Shown here piece by piece: positions 29,372 to 36,480 of a stretch of 51,044 nt of DNA. This DNA is from Blastocatellia bacterium AA13. GTDB lineage: Bacteria > Acidobacteriota > Blastocatellia > UBA7656. The position numbers were made by a program, and so were the translations under genes. Under the pieces are notes generated by a model. That model was not told the origin of the DNA. It saw nothing but the letters and a program-made list of their open reading frames with translations, and ran no database searches. Each line of letters starts with the position of its first letter. The stretch's first letter is position 1. The stretch covers positions 1 to 51,044 of the forward strand of contig QHVH01000037.1 in NCBI GenBank assembly GCA_003222245.1, in the 5' to 3' direction.

Positions 29372-31423
29372 GTGTTGATGCGATCAATTGTGATTTCGCT
29401 CCTGGCCGGCCTGGCCATATGCCTGATTAGCGGTATTCACTACGCTCAGATTCGCGGTCTCGAAAGCGCCGATCTTCTCAAGATGCGATCGGTAGGCGAG
29501 ATTCAGTTCTCTCCGGACGGCTCACGAATAGCTTACACCGTTATTAACAACGATGGCCCGGAGCGCCCATATCCCCAGTTGTGGATAATGACTGTCGCGG
29601 ACGGAAAGTCGACGAGACTCGCGGGCGACGGACAGCCCTCTTCGAATCCTGAATGGTCGCCCGACGGCCAGTGGATCGCTTTCCAGGGCGCTCAAGCGAG
29701 CAAGACCGGGTTGATCGTTGCCAGAGCCGACGGCTCCGCTCCGAGGTTCATTTCAGAAGTAAGCGGAACGAATAGTCCGCTCCCCACAATGGGCAAGAGC
29801 ATTGCCTGGTCGCCTGACGGCAAGCAGATCGCATTTGTCTCGTCGGTTCCAGGGCCCGAGACCGAAGAGGCGACGGGCGATCCGATAGTGATAACGCGCT
29901 ATCTCTACAAGCCTGACTTCGCCGAGGGGAAGAGCCATTTCAATGACAATCGTCGGCTGCACATCTTTGTAGCCGATCTTGCGGGAGGGCAGGTACGCCG
30001 GCTTACGACTGGAGACCACTACGAACATTCGATCGACTGGTCGCCGAACGGCGAAGAAATAGCCTTCATCTCGAATCGCGAGCCGAACGAAGATCAGTTT
30101 TTCAACTACGACCTGCTCGCGTTGCGAGTCTCGGATGGAACAATGCGCCGGCTGACTGCGACCGAAAGCGCTGAATACGAGCCGCGTTGGTCGCCGGACG
30201 GCAGGACTATCTTGTACCGAGGAACAAAGCGAGGGCTCACCGATCTCGAGACTACGATGGAGGACACGCACGTCTGGTTAATCGACGCCGACGGAACCCA
30301 TCGACGCGAAATCGGATCCGCGATAGATAATCGGCAGGGTCCGCCCCAATGGTCGCCTGATGGAAAGGCGGTTTATTTCACGGTGCAGGAACGCGGCAGC
30401 GTCAGGCTCTACAGGCTTCCGGCCGCGGGCGGCAAGGCGGAGGTCATAGTCAATGACATCGGCGCCGTTGGCGCGTTCTCCGTTTCAAAAAACGGCCTGA
30501 TCGCTTATGCCTTTTCGACTCCCGGCGATCTGTCTCAACTTTACTTGAAGACCGACTCAGCAGCGGCTCGCAAGCTCACCAATTTGAACGCCGATGTTCT
30601 CGGCGGCAAGACGTTAGCCGCGGTCGAGCCGTTCATCTTCACAAGCAACGACAACAAGCTCGAAGTCGAGGCGTTCTTGACAAAGCCGCTTGGCCAGACT
30701 TCCGATTCTAAGCACCCGCTGATCGTGGTTATTCACGGCGGGCCGCACGGCCAGCAGGGCCCTGCATTCAATTTCAAGAATCAAGTGTATGCCGCGCGCG
30801 GGTGGGCGACCTTGATGGTGAATTACCGCGGCTCGACCGGCTACGGCCAGCAGTTCGCGGACGGGGTCTTCGGCGATCAAAATGGCAATGAGGCTCAGGA
30901 TGTGCTTTATGGGCTGAGCGCGGCAATGCGCCGATACCTGTGGATCGACCGCGACCGGCTGGGAGTGGAGGGGGTCAGCTACGGCGGACAACTGAGCGCG
31001 TGGCTCATTACCCAGACAAGCATCTTCAAAGCCTCAATTCCGATTGCCGCCATTACGAATCTCATCAGCTACAATTACATGACTTATTACAATCAATATG
31101 AGCAGATGGAATTCGGAGTGTTTCCGCACCAGGGGAATATGATGGACGTGTTGTGGGAGCGATCGGCGCTGAAACACGTCGCAAAGGCAAGGACGCCCAC
31201 GATGCTCATGCATGGCGAGAACGACAGCGATGTTCCAATAGCGGAAGCCGAGCAATTCTACATTGCTTTGAAGGACGTCGGTGTCGAGACGATAATGGTG
31301 CGTTATCCGCGTGAGGGCCACGGACTTCGCGAGCCCAAGCACGTGGTTGATAGTACTAATCGATGCATAAACTGGTACGTGAAGCACTTTCCATCGGGCA
31401 ATTCGAATGGAAACGCGCGGTAG
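29372..31423 (+). CDS. S9-family peptidase (acylaminoacyl/dipeptidyl peptidase type), secreted
   Basis: 683 residues. A signal peptide or anchor covers the first 25 residues. A seven-bladed PD40/WD40-like propeller follows, with repeated motifs such as FSPDGSRIAYT, WSPDGQWIAF, WSPDGKQIAF, WSPNGEEIAF and WSPDGRTILY. The alpha/beta-hydrolase domain has VIHGGPHG (oxyanion), GVSYGGQ with the Ser nucleophile near residue 535, Asp in HGENDSDVP near 615 and His in REGHGL near 650. It cleaves short peptides outside the cytoplasm. GTG at 29372 is best spaced from AGAAGG; ATG at 29378 is the alternative. Confidence 0.93.
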   Translation: MLMRSIVISLLAGLAICLISGIHYAQIRGLESADLLKMRSVGEIQFSPDGSRIAYTVINNDGPERPYPQLWIMTVADGKSTRLAGDGQPSSNPEWSPDGQWIAFQGAQASKTGLIVARADGSAPRFISEVSGTNSPLPTMGKSIAWSPDGKQIAFVSSVPGPETEEATGDPIVITRYLYKPDFAEGKSHFNDNRRLHIFVADLAGGQVRRLTTGDHYEHSIDWSPNGEEIAFISNREPNEDQFFNYDLLALRVSDGTMRRLTATESAEYEPRWSPDGRTILYRGTKRGLTDLETTMEDTHVWLIDADGTHRREIGSAIDNRQGPPQWSPDGKAVYFTVQERGSVRLYRLPAAGGKAEVIVNDIGAVGAFSVSKNGLIAYAFSTPGDLSQLYLKTDSAAARKLTNLNADVLGGKTLAAVEPFIFTSNDNKLEVEAFLTKPLGQTSDSKHPLIVVIHGGPHGQQGPAFNFKNQVYAARGWATLMVNYRGSTGYGQQFADGVFGDQNGNEAQDVLYGLSAAMRRYLWIDRDRLGVEGVSYGGQLSAWLITQTSIFKASIPIAAITNLISYNYMTYYNQYEQMEFGVFPHQGNMMDVLWERSALKHVAKARTPTMLMHGENDSDVPIAEAEQFYIALKDVGVETIMVRYPREGHGLREPKHVVDSTNRCINWYVKHFPSGNSNGNAR

Positions 31424-31955
31424 ACGCAATGGGATTTGAGAACAAGAAAACGCTGTTACACCGAAAACCAAAGAACGCCGATGATTGAGCGGCTTCTGAA
31501 TAAATGGGCGGCCCGAAGCTGGTCCAATATCCCGGTGCCGGCAGTGAGTAGGGAGGTAAGGGGCCTTACCCCCGCCGCACTCTTGCTCTTTAGCATATTC
31601 GAGCAAAATAAGAACACCAGGCTACTTCGTTCTTCACCTCTGAACTACAGAGTCGACCGGTCGCTGTCCGACTGACTCACGAAAACTGAGCCGGGGCACG
31701 CTGACTGAATAATTCTTTATCCGCGAGAGGAGCCCGTTATTTCGCGATGATCGCAAGGCAGTGTAACCACTCTCTAAATAATACGTTAATTGTCCGGCCT
31801 CTTATTGCTAATCGAAATACGTTGATCTAGAGTACGCACAAACGGGATGTCAAAAGAGTTTCATATCTTTGAAGGCACTCTTGATTTACACTCGGTCAAC
31901 ACCATATTCCAGAGGGTATCCAAGTTGTGAGTTACTTTAATTGCGGTCACTTCAT
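31424..31955. other. gap between S9 peptidase and the transposon
   Basis: About 530 bp without a supported gene. GGTAAG and CTTACC near 31555-31570 form a short hairpin about 130 bp after the peptidase stop. Base composition becomes AT-rich toward 31750-31950, ahead of the mobile element. Confidence 0.4.
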
Positions 31956-31965
31956 CATCCGGGGC
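31956..31965. repeat. left copy of 10-bp direct repeat (putative target-site duplication)
   Basis: CATCCGGGGC, identical to 36471-36480. A 9-12 bp duplication suits IS4-like DDE transposases. Confidence 0.6.
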
Positions 31966-31969
31966 GGCT

Positions 31970-31999
31970 TTGCCTTAAAAGTACCCTCTTGCCCATAAA
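31970..31999. repeat. left terminal inverted repeat, 30 bp
   Basis: Begins TTGCCTTAAAAGTACCCTCT and ends GCCCATAAA. Matches the reverse complement of 36389-36418 with one mismatch (C versus T). Confidence 0.85.
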
Positions 32000-32012
32000 A
32001 TCAGGAGGTTGC

Positions 32013-32333
32013 CTAAAAAGTCCGTCCGAAGTAATGCGCAGTATATTCCCTTGTCGCATGCCTAATGAAAATTCGTACCTTATCGCGGGTTAGCGGTAGC
32101 GGGTAAGGCTCATTGTCCTCTATAAGCCGTCCGAACATCTCGACGCACCACTTCAAGAAACTAATGTCCGCATTATAACTTCCCGGACGTTTGCCTTGAA
32201 ATCGTCTCTCTATCTGGTCTAACTGCCTCTGAGCGTCCTGCATGAGAACCTCCCATCCTAATTCATCGGGAACCGTCTTAGACAGTGACGTGCAAGTATC
32301 AGTGCAAACTCTCTGAGACTTTTCAGTTGACAT
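32013..32333 (-). CDS. unknown 106-residue protein in transposon
   Basis: Charged, soluble, largely helical product (LMQDAQRQLDQIERRFQGKR), with no motif that I recognise. ATG at 32333 with GGAG about 11 bases upstream. It is divergent from the gene at 32354 with only 20 bp between the starts; each gene's ribosome binding site lies in that gap. It ends 13 bp from the left inverted repeat, so it is the outermost cargo or transposition gene on that side. Confidence 0.5.
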   Translation of the reverse strand: MSTEKSQRVCTDTCTSLSKTVPDELGWEVLMQDAQRQLDQIERRFQGKRPGSYNADISFLKWCVEMFGRLIEDNEPYPLPLTRDKVRIFIRHATREYTAHYFGRTF

Positions 32334-32353
32334 CTGAGGTCTAACTCCGTAGA

Positions 32354-32779
32354 ATGGACGCGATGGACAACGATGCTGATTACAACCGATTAGCGGAACG
32401 CCTGCGAAAGGAAATTCGTGAATTACTTCAAAAGCGCTCGGCTCTTGATGAGCGCATCACGCTTTTAAGGGACATGCTGGACAACGCCGTCAAACTAGGT
32501 GCGGATGGCGCTTCGGACGATGTGACAGGCGAAATACCAAGCGGTATATCGGCAGCCTGCGAGGCGATACTGAAATACGCCGATTCACCGAAGACGGCGG
32601 TTGATGTTCGGGATGCATTACAGAAAGTGAACTTTAATGGAATACACGAATATAAGAACGTACTAGCGACGATTCATACCACCTTAAGGCGCATGGAAAA
32701 AAGGGGATTTATAAACCCCTCCAAAGACAAGGGCGGCAAAACCGGATACGTTTGGAACGAATCGAAACATGGTAGATAA
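32354..32779 (+). CDS. unknown protein with coiled-coil start and winged-helix-like end
   Basis: 141 residues. Residues about 5-45 form a coiled coil (LAERLRKEIRELLQKRSALD). The C-terminal half (AILKYADSPKTAVDVRDAL ... LATIHTTLRRMEKRGFINP) reads like a winged helix: three helices, then 'TTLRRMEKRG' as recognition helix and wing. A DNA-binding regulator is likely, but no family is recognised. GAGGT lies about 12 bases before the ATG. A strong terminator follows 14 bp after the stop. Confidence 0.6.
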   Translation: MDAMDNDADYNRLAERLRKEIRELLQKRSALDERITLLRDMLDNAVKLGADGASDDVTGEIPSGISAACEAILKYADSPKTAVDVRDALQKVNFNGIHEYKNVLATIHTTLRRMEKRGFINPSKDKGGKTGYVWNESKHGR

Positions 32780-32792
32780 AATTCAAAACGCA

Positions 32793-32835
32793 AAAGCCAG
32801 CTTACCCCGATTGATAGTCGGGACAAGCTGGCTTT
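32793..32835. terminator. long terminator-like hairpin
   Basis: AAAGCCAGCTT (32793-32803) pairs perfectly with AAGCTGGCTTT (32825-32835), and CCCGA with TCGGG inside it. It sits directly between the stop of the preceding gene and the tRNA and would insulate the two. Confidence 0.8.
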
Positions 32836-32843
32836 CCGAGAAT

Positions 32844-32934
32844 GGCGGGTTGGCAGAGCGGCCTATTGCTCCGGTCTTAAAAACCGGCGACGGTGCTAGC
32901 ACACCGTTCATCCGTTCGAATCGGATACCCGCCA
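32844..32934 (+). tRNA. tRNA-Leu (anticodon UAA)
   Basis: Complete class II cloverleaf: acceptor GGCGGGT/ACCCGCC (7 bp), D-arm GCA/TGC with GG in the loop, anticodon stem CCGGT/ACCGG with loop CTTAAAA (anticodon TAA at 32878-32880), long variable arm ACGGTG-CTAG-CA-CACCGT, T-arm ATCCG-TTCGAAT-CGGAT, and discriminator A. CCA is not encoded (AAC follows). A long variable arm, A73 and UAA agree on leucine. It lies inside the transposon about 125 bp before the transposase start. Confidence 0.93.
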
Positions 32935-33058
32935 AACATTCAACTGCCCCACGGATAGCGCTAACTACTCGCGGGGCATATCCCACGGCCAAAGCCGAAG
33001 GACAGGGTTGGTACCCACTGTCATTTTGGTTCTTGGCCGAACGAAAGGCAAGAACAAA

Positions 33059-34261
33059 ATGGATGATAGGCAACAAAGAGGACTTGAGATTGCCGCATTG
33101 CTTCCGATCAAACGCAGCGGCGAAATGTACATCGTTCCCTCGCAACGCGGAAAGGGAAAGTATCAGGTTGACGCGAATCCGCAGACACCGCATTGCAACT
33201 GTCCAGACTTCGAGCTTCGGCAATCGAAATGCAAGCACATCTTTGCGGTTGAGTTCACTGTACGGCGCGAAACGATGACGATTGGCAACGCCGTAATCAC
33301 AAGCGAAACGGAAACTGTTCGAGTTACCTACTCGCAGGATTGGACTAGCTATAACGCGGCTCAGACCAAAGAGAAGGCATACTTTCAGCGGCTCTTGCAC
33401 GGCCTCTGCGCGGGTATTAGCGATCCAGAGCAAACGCGCGGACGACCTAGATTGTCTTATGCCGATATGATTTTCAGCGCTGCGTTTAAGGTCTACTCTA
33501 CTGTCTCTGGAAGACGCTTTATGACCGATCTGAAAGAGGCATACGAGGGTGGCTATCTGACAAGACTTCCGCATTACAATTCGATCTTTAAGTATCTTGA
33601 GAGTGCCGACCTCACGCCGATACTTAAGAGCCTGATCATCCAAAGCGCTCTTCCGATGAAGGCCCTTGAGAGCGACTTCGCTATAGACTCGTCGGGTTTC
33701 TCTACCTGTCAATTCGTTCGATGGTTTGACGCAAAATACGGCAGGGAGATGGACGTACACGACTGGATCAAGGTGCATCTTATGTGCGGCGTTAGAACGA
33801 ATGTAGTCACGAGCGTTGAAATCAGTGGAAGACACGCCAACGATGTACCTTTCCTGCCTGAACTTGTTAAAACCACTGCCGGACATTTCGCTATCAACGA
33901 GGTGTCCGCCGACAAAGCGTATTCCACCTTTGATGCGCACGAAGCAATCGCGGACGCGGGCGCTACGCCCTACATAGCCTTTAAGAAATCGGCTACCGGT
34001 GCGGTCGGCGGGATCTTCCGGAAGATGTTTCATCTTTACTGTATGAATCGCGAGGAATTCTTGACGCATTATCACAAGCGTTCTAATGCGGAAACGACGT
34101 TCAGTATGATCAAGGCTAAGTTCGGTGGACGAGTTAGGAGCAAGAGCGCAACGGCTCAAATCAATGAGGTGCTCTGCAAAGTTCTCTGTCATAACATCTG
34201 CTGCGTCATTCAAAGTATGTTCGAGTTTAATATCGAACCGGACTTCTGGGGTGCCCGGTGA
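33059..34261 (+). CDS. DDE transposase with N-terminal SWIM zinc finger (IS4/IS5-like)
   Basis: 400 residues. A SWIM finger C46-x-C48-x9-C58-x-H60 (HCNCPDFELRQSKCKH) is followed by an RNase H-like catalytic region: first Asp in SDFAIDSSGFS, second Asp in VSADKAYST, and Glu in YHKRSNAETTFSMIK. The last fits the Y-x2-R-x3-E-x6-K signature of IS4/IS5-type enzymes exactly. All catalytic residues are present, so the protein may be active. Start ATG at 33059 with AAAGG upstream. The SWIM finger probably binds the element ends. It is the only transposase inside the 31966-36470 element. The HTH gene converges on it 8 bp after its stop. Confidence 0.88.
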   Translation: MDDRQQRGLEIAALLPIKRSGEMYIVPSQRGKGKYQVDANPQTPHCNCPDFELRQSKCKHIFAVEFTVRRETMTIGNAVITSETETVRVTYSQDWTSYNAAQTKEKAYFQRLLHGLCAGISDPEQTRGRPRLSYADMIFSAAFKVYSTVSGRRFMTDLKEAYEGGYLTRLPHYNSIFKYLESADLTPILKSLIIQSALPMKALESDFAIDSSGFSTCQFVRWFDAKYGREMDVHDWIKVHLMCGVRTNVVTSVEISGRHANDVPFLPELVKTTAGHFAINEVSADKAYSTFDAHEAIADAGATPYIAFKKSATGAVGGIFRKMFHLYCMNREEFLTHYHKRSNAETTFSMIKAKFGGRVRSKSATAQINEVLCKVLCHNICCVIQSMFEFNIEPDFWGAR

Positions 34262-34269
34262 GGCACTCT

Positions 34270-34497
34270 TTATTTCTTACTGGTCGGTTTTGCTTTCGAG
34301 CCGTTTTTCTTTTTCGGCCTGCCAGCAGCGCCCGGCTCGAAAGCTTCAACCTCAGACCGAAGCAGGAATTTTCTTTTACCAAGAGAGACTGTCTTGAGCT
34401 TGCCGCGTTTGACCAACTCACTGATAGCTTGAACGCTAACACCACGTATCTCAGCGGCTTCTACCTGAGTGATGAGATTTTCGAGGTCTACTTTCAA
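34270..34497 (-). CDS. excisionase-fold HTH protein (module copy A)
   Basis: 75 residues from a TTG at 34497, with AAGGAAA about 11 bases upstream. Reads LITQVEAAEIRGVSVQAISELVKRGKLKTVSLGKRKFLLRSEVEAF, a MerR/excisionase-type winged helix: helix 'TQVEAAEIRGVS', recognition 'VQAISELVKRGKL', wing 'TVSLGKRKFLLRSEV'. It ends with a Lys-rich tail (GRPKKKNGSKAKPTSKK). The protein at 48357-48581 matches across its whole length, including the tail and the ribosome-binding-site sequence. It is divergent from the helical partner gene at 34676. A role as DNA-binding regulator of the module is inferred. A longer frame upstream overlaps the partner's promoter and is not homologous. Confidence 0.75.
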   Translation of the reverse strand: MKVDLENLITQVEAAEIRGVSVQAISELVKRGKLKTVSLGKRKFLLRSEVEAFEPGAAGRPKKKNGSKAKPTSKK

Positions 34498-34610
34498 GGT
34501 TCCAGTATTTCCTTGACCAAATTCAAGGATTTTTGCATAATCGTAACGGCACGCCTGAACTACGTTGAAAGGGCGGCTCTGCTTTCCCAAAGAAGCAGCT
34601 AGAATAGAGA

Positions 34611-34642
34611 CGGGCCGTCTCCCGGCAAGGATTACCGGCCCG
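34611..34642. promoter_or_regulatory. conserved intergenic palindrome (module copy A)
   Basis: CGGGCC (34611-34616) and GGCCCG (34637-34642) enclose CCGGCAAGGATTACC. Read on the minus strand it is CGGGCCGGTAATCCTTGCCG..., closely matching 48145-48174 in the second module, while the surrounding intergenic DNA is mostly different. It lies between the HTH start and the partner start, so it may be an operator of the HTH protein or a leader RNA of the partner. Confidence 0.6.
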
Positions 34643-34675
34643 TTTCTATGTACAACTACCCTAAGCGAGGGAAGT

Positions 34676-35062
34676 ATGCCAGACAACATAGAGGTTTCCA
34701 AAGACCACATAGCAACCGTAGCTGACTTTTTGACCGAAAAAATTTGGCTCATGTTTCTAAAATCTTTAAGGAACAAGCCGCGACGAGCCGACAAGGCGAT
34801 TCTTGTTTTCGATTGTCTAATTCAATTACTTGAACTTGGAGAAGAGGGCCGAATCGCTGCTATTGCTGCACTCGAAAACGGAATCAGGCTCTGCTATAGA
34901 TTTACCGAAGAGCACGAGCTTGCGTATGAGTATTACCGTCGCTGTTTGAATAGCGAACTAACCGATACTGCTGCGGTATCGGAACTTTTATCGGATGCCC
35001 TTAAACGCCTACAGATCAAAGAAGAACAATGGAAGAATCCTCATCGCGACGAGCGCTTCTAA
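34676..35062 (+). CDS. small all-helical HTH-partner protein (module copy A)
   Basis: 128 residues, acidic, probably all alpha. ATG at 34676 with GAGGGA upstream. The pattern VADFLTEKIWLMFLKSL, RRADKAILVFDCLIQLLE, GEEGRIAAIAALENGIRL, YRFTEEHELAYEYYRR recurs in the protein at 47778-48110 (WLDRDIWMILFEPL, RADEATLIFDCLVDLIE, GEGTTLALAALENAIRI, YDFTEESKLSYDRYR) and in the broken copy at 206-594. I do not recognise the family. Divergence from an HTH gene with a shared palindrome suggests a two-gene regulated unit, for example toxin-antitoxin-like or a regulator plus adaptor. Confidence 0.7.
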   Translation: MPDNIEVSKDHIATVADFLTEKIWLMFLKSLRNKPRRADKAILVFDCLIQLLELGEEGRIAAIAALENGIRLCYRFTEEHELAYEYYRRCLNSELTDTAAVSELLSDALKRLQIKEEQWKNPHRDERF

Positions 35063-35164
35063 CAGCTACAAATAGATTCGGTTCATAGCGGAGCCGCGAA
35101 AGACATGTCAAAAAAAACAGGCAAGGTCTCCAGAGCTAACTAATCGCATTGAACGCCGTTACTT

Positions 35165-35527
35165 TTATTTTTGCTGACGCGCGTATTTCCTGCACAGTGC
35201 ATCTATCATCACAGTCAGGTCGTTTCGCGCAGAAGCGGGTAACGAGTTGAGGCGTTCGATAAAATCAGGCACTTCGACATCGCTCGACGGAGGTGCGTAA
35301 CCGGCCCTCCTGTAGGTTTCGAGCAGGTCGGCTTTGATGGCCTTAGCAATGCCTGGAACGTTTTCGCGTCTTGTACCGCTCTCCCCGTGTTCAAGTCTCG
35401 TCCATTGAGTGCGGCTAATACCTGCGCGGCGACCGGCTTCAGTCTGGTTGATGCCCAGTACAACCCTATGGTCTCGAAGCCATCTGCCGAATCGTTTGCG
35501 GTGTTCCTCGGAATCGCGCGTAGCCAT
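35165..35527 (-). CDS. XRE-family HTH regulator
   Basis: 120 residues. The N-terminal Cro/C1 domain reads FGRWLRDHRVVLGINQTEAGRRAGISRTQWTRLEHG, with turn and recognition helix intact, then ENVPGIAKAIKADL. The C-terminal half (PSSDVEVPDFIERLNSLPASARNDL) is a helical tail seen in phage-type repressors. No peptidase domain. ATG at 35527 without an evident binding site. It is divergent from the membrane-protein gene at 35632 and may regulate it or the transposon. Confidence 0.85.
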   Translation of the reverse strand: MATRDSEEHRKRFGRWLRDHRVVLGINQTEAGRRAGISRTQWTRLEHGESGTRRENVPGIAKAIKADLLETYRRAGYAPPSSDVEVPDFIERLNSLPASARNDLTVMIDALCRKYARQQK

Positions 35528-35631
35528 GTCTTGTATCGTGTCATGGTATCGTTTGCGTCTATTCCGTTACAATTCACAGCCTGTACCATTGTAGTTGACA
35601 TCGCTATGCGCTTCTTATACAGTGCCTCGCT

Positions 35632-35979
35632 ATGATTCCCATAGTCCTCGTTCTTATAATCCTGAAGTTTAAGAAAACAGTTTCCGTTATGAGTGCCATT
35701 GTTATTTCTGCTGCGGTGGCGTACCTCGTAACGTTTTGCAGTATTTTATTTACGATGCCGACCCCTCGGCGGATATATGTAGATCAAGGCGGACAGCGTT
35801 ATGTTAGCCATGCGCTTTCTGACGGAGATTGGACTTACGTACTTCTTAATACACTTCTTTGGGGTTCTATTTGGTGCGTCTGTTCATTTATCATCGCTCG
35901 GATTGTATATCGAAAACAATTTCAGAGTACCGAGGAAACTATCGAACTGAATCTCGCGGGCAGACGGTCGCTTGATTGA
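35632..35979 (+). CDS. small membrane protein of unknown function
   Basis: 115 residues with membrane segments at about 2-11/18-40 (IVISAAAVAYLVTFCSILF) and 75-92 (LLWGSIWCVCSFIIARIVY), joined by a Tyr/Gly-rich loop, and a polar C-terminus. No family recognised and no clear ribosome binding site. It is divergent from the XRE gene within the transposon. Codon use looks like its neighbours. Confidence 0.5.
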   Translation: MIPIVLVLIILKFKKTVSVMSAIVISAAVAYLVTFCSILFTMPTPRRIYVDQGGQRYVSHALSDGDWTYVLLNTLLWGSIWCVCSFIIARIVYRKQFQSTEETIELNLAGRRSLD

Positions 35980-36050
35980 TTTTCCAGCCGAAGCCCTCCG
36001 CATAATAATCCGCTTGCTCCTTTCCGAATGCATCGCGCACAATTGCATAC

Positions 36051-36368
36051 ATGACCGTGTCGACCGATGATTTCTTTCGCATGTTAAGCAAATGGAGAAG
36101 CGAGGGGCGGTCTATCAGAGGCTTTTTGCTTACCGAAGGCGTGCTTTTCGATTTCCGTTGCAACGTGCACGGCGTATCCCCGCCCGGATTCTCGCTCAAA
36201 TGGGAGTCTGGCGATCTTAACGTCCGTCTCCGGCCAGATATGACCCTTGAATATGCTGACCCCCGCGAAGCGCCGCCAGAATTCGCAGGATTGGCAGATA
36301 AAATCGTTTGCGGCTTAGAGGTACGAGGACGGCTTGGCCGTTTGGCGCTTTTCGAACTTCGGGATTGA
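36051..36368 (+). CDS. unknown 105-residue protein in transposon
   Basis: ATG at 36051; soluble, alpha then beta: MTVSTDDFFRMLSKWRSEGR followed by probable strands (GVLFDFRCNVHGVSPP, FSLKWESGDLNVRLRPD). No motif recognised. It ends 20 bp before the right 30-bp inverted repeat. An antisense frame covers the same DNA but is Ser/Arg/Lys-rich low-complexity and less protein-like. Confidence 0.5.
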   Translation: MTVSTDDFFRMLSKWRSEGRSIRGFLLTEGVLFDFRCNVHGVSPPGFSLKWESGDLNVRLRPDMTLEYADPREAPPEFAGLADKIVCGLEVRGRLGRLALFELRD

Positions 36369-36388
36369 TTTTTGGCCAAGATTCCTAC

Positions 36389-36418
36389 TTTATAGGCAAG
36401 AGGGTACTTTTAAGGCAA
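36389..36418. repeat. right inverted copy of the 30-bp repeat
   Basis: TTTATAGGCAAGAGGGTACT...AAGGCAA, the reverse complement of 31970-31999 with one mismatch. It is followed by TTGCCTTAAA (36428-36437) and TTTAAGGGCAA (36457-36467), two more copies of the tip sequence facing each other. Confidence 0.85.
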
Positions 36419-36470
36419 TCGCCCGGTTTGCCTTAAAATGGTGTTACTTTTGGTGATTTAAGGGCAAGGC

Positions 36471-36480
36471 CATCCGGGGC
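36471..36480. repeat. right copy of 10-bp direct repeat (putative target-site duplication)
   Basis: CATCCGGGGC, identical to 31956-31965. Confidence 0.6.

Larger units (their letters stand above)
31966..36470. mobile_element. cargo-carrying DDE transposon, about 4.5 kb
   Basis: Identical 10-bp direct repeats CATCCGGGGC lie at 31956-31965 and 36471-36480 and look like a target-site duplication. Just inside the left edge is a 30-bp sequence (31970-31999, starting TTGCCTTAAAAGTACCC) whose inverted copy lies at 36389-36418 with 29 of 30 bases the same. The right edge also carries TTGCCTTAAA (36428) and an inverted TTTAAGGGCAA (36457-36467). Contents: two divergent unknown genes, a terminator, a complete tRNA-Leu(UAA), one SWIM-DDE transposase, an HTH gene and its divergent helical partner, an XRE regulator and two further small genes. 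If the right 30-bp repeat marks the true end, the element stops at 36418 instead. Confidence 0.7.

Noticed and set aside
32783-34213. 476-residue minus-strand frame
   Set aside because: It is antisense to the transposase and spans the tRNA; the composition is that of a shadow frame.
35939-36379. 146-residue minus-strand frame in the transposon
   Set aside because: Low-complexity Ser/Arg/Lys N-terminus and antisense to the more protein-like gene at 36051-36368.
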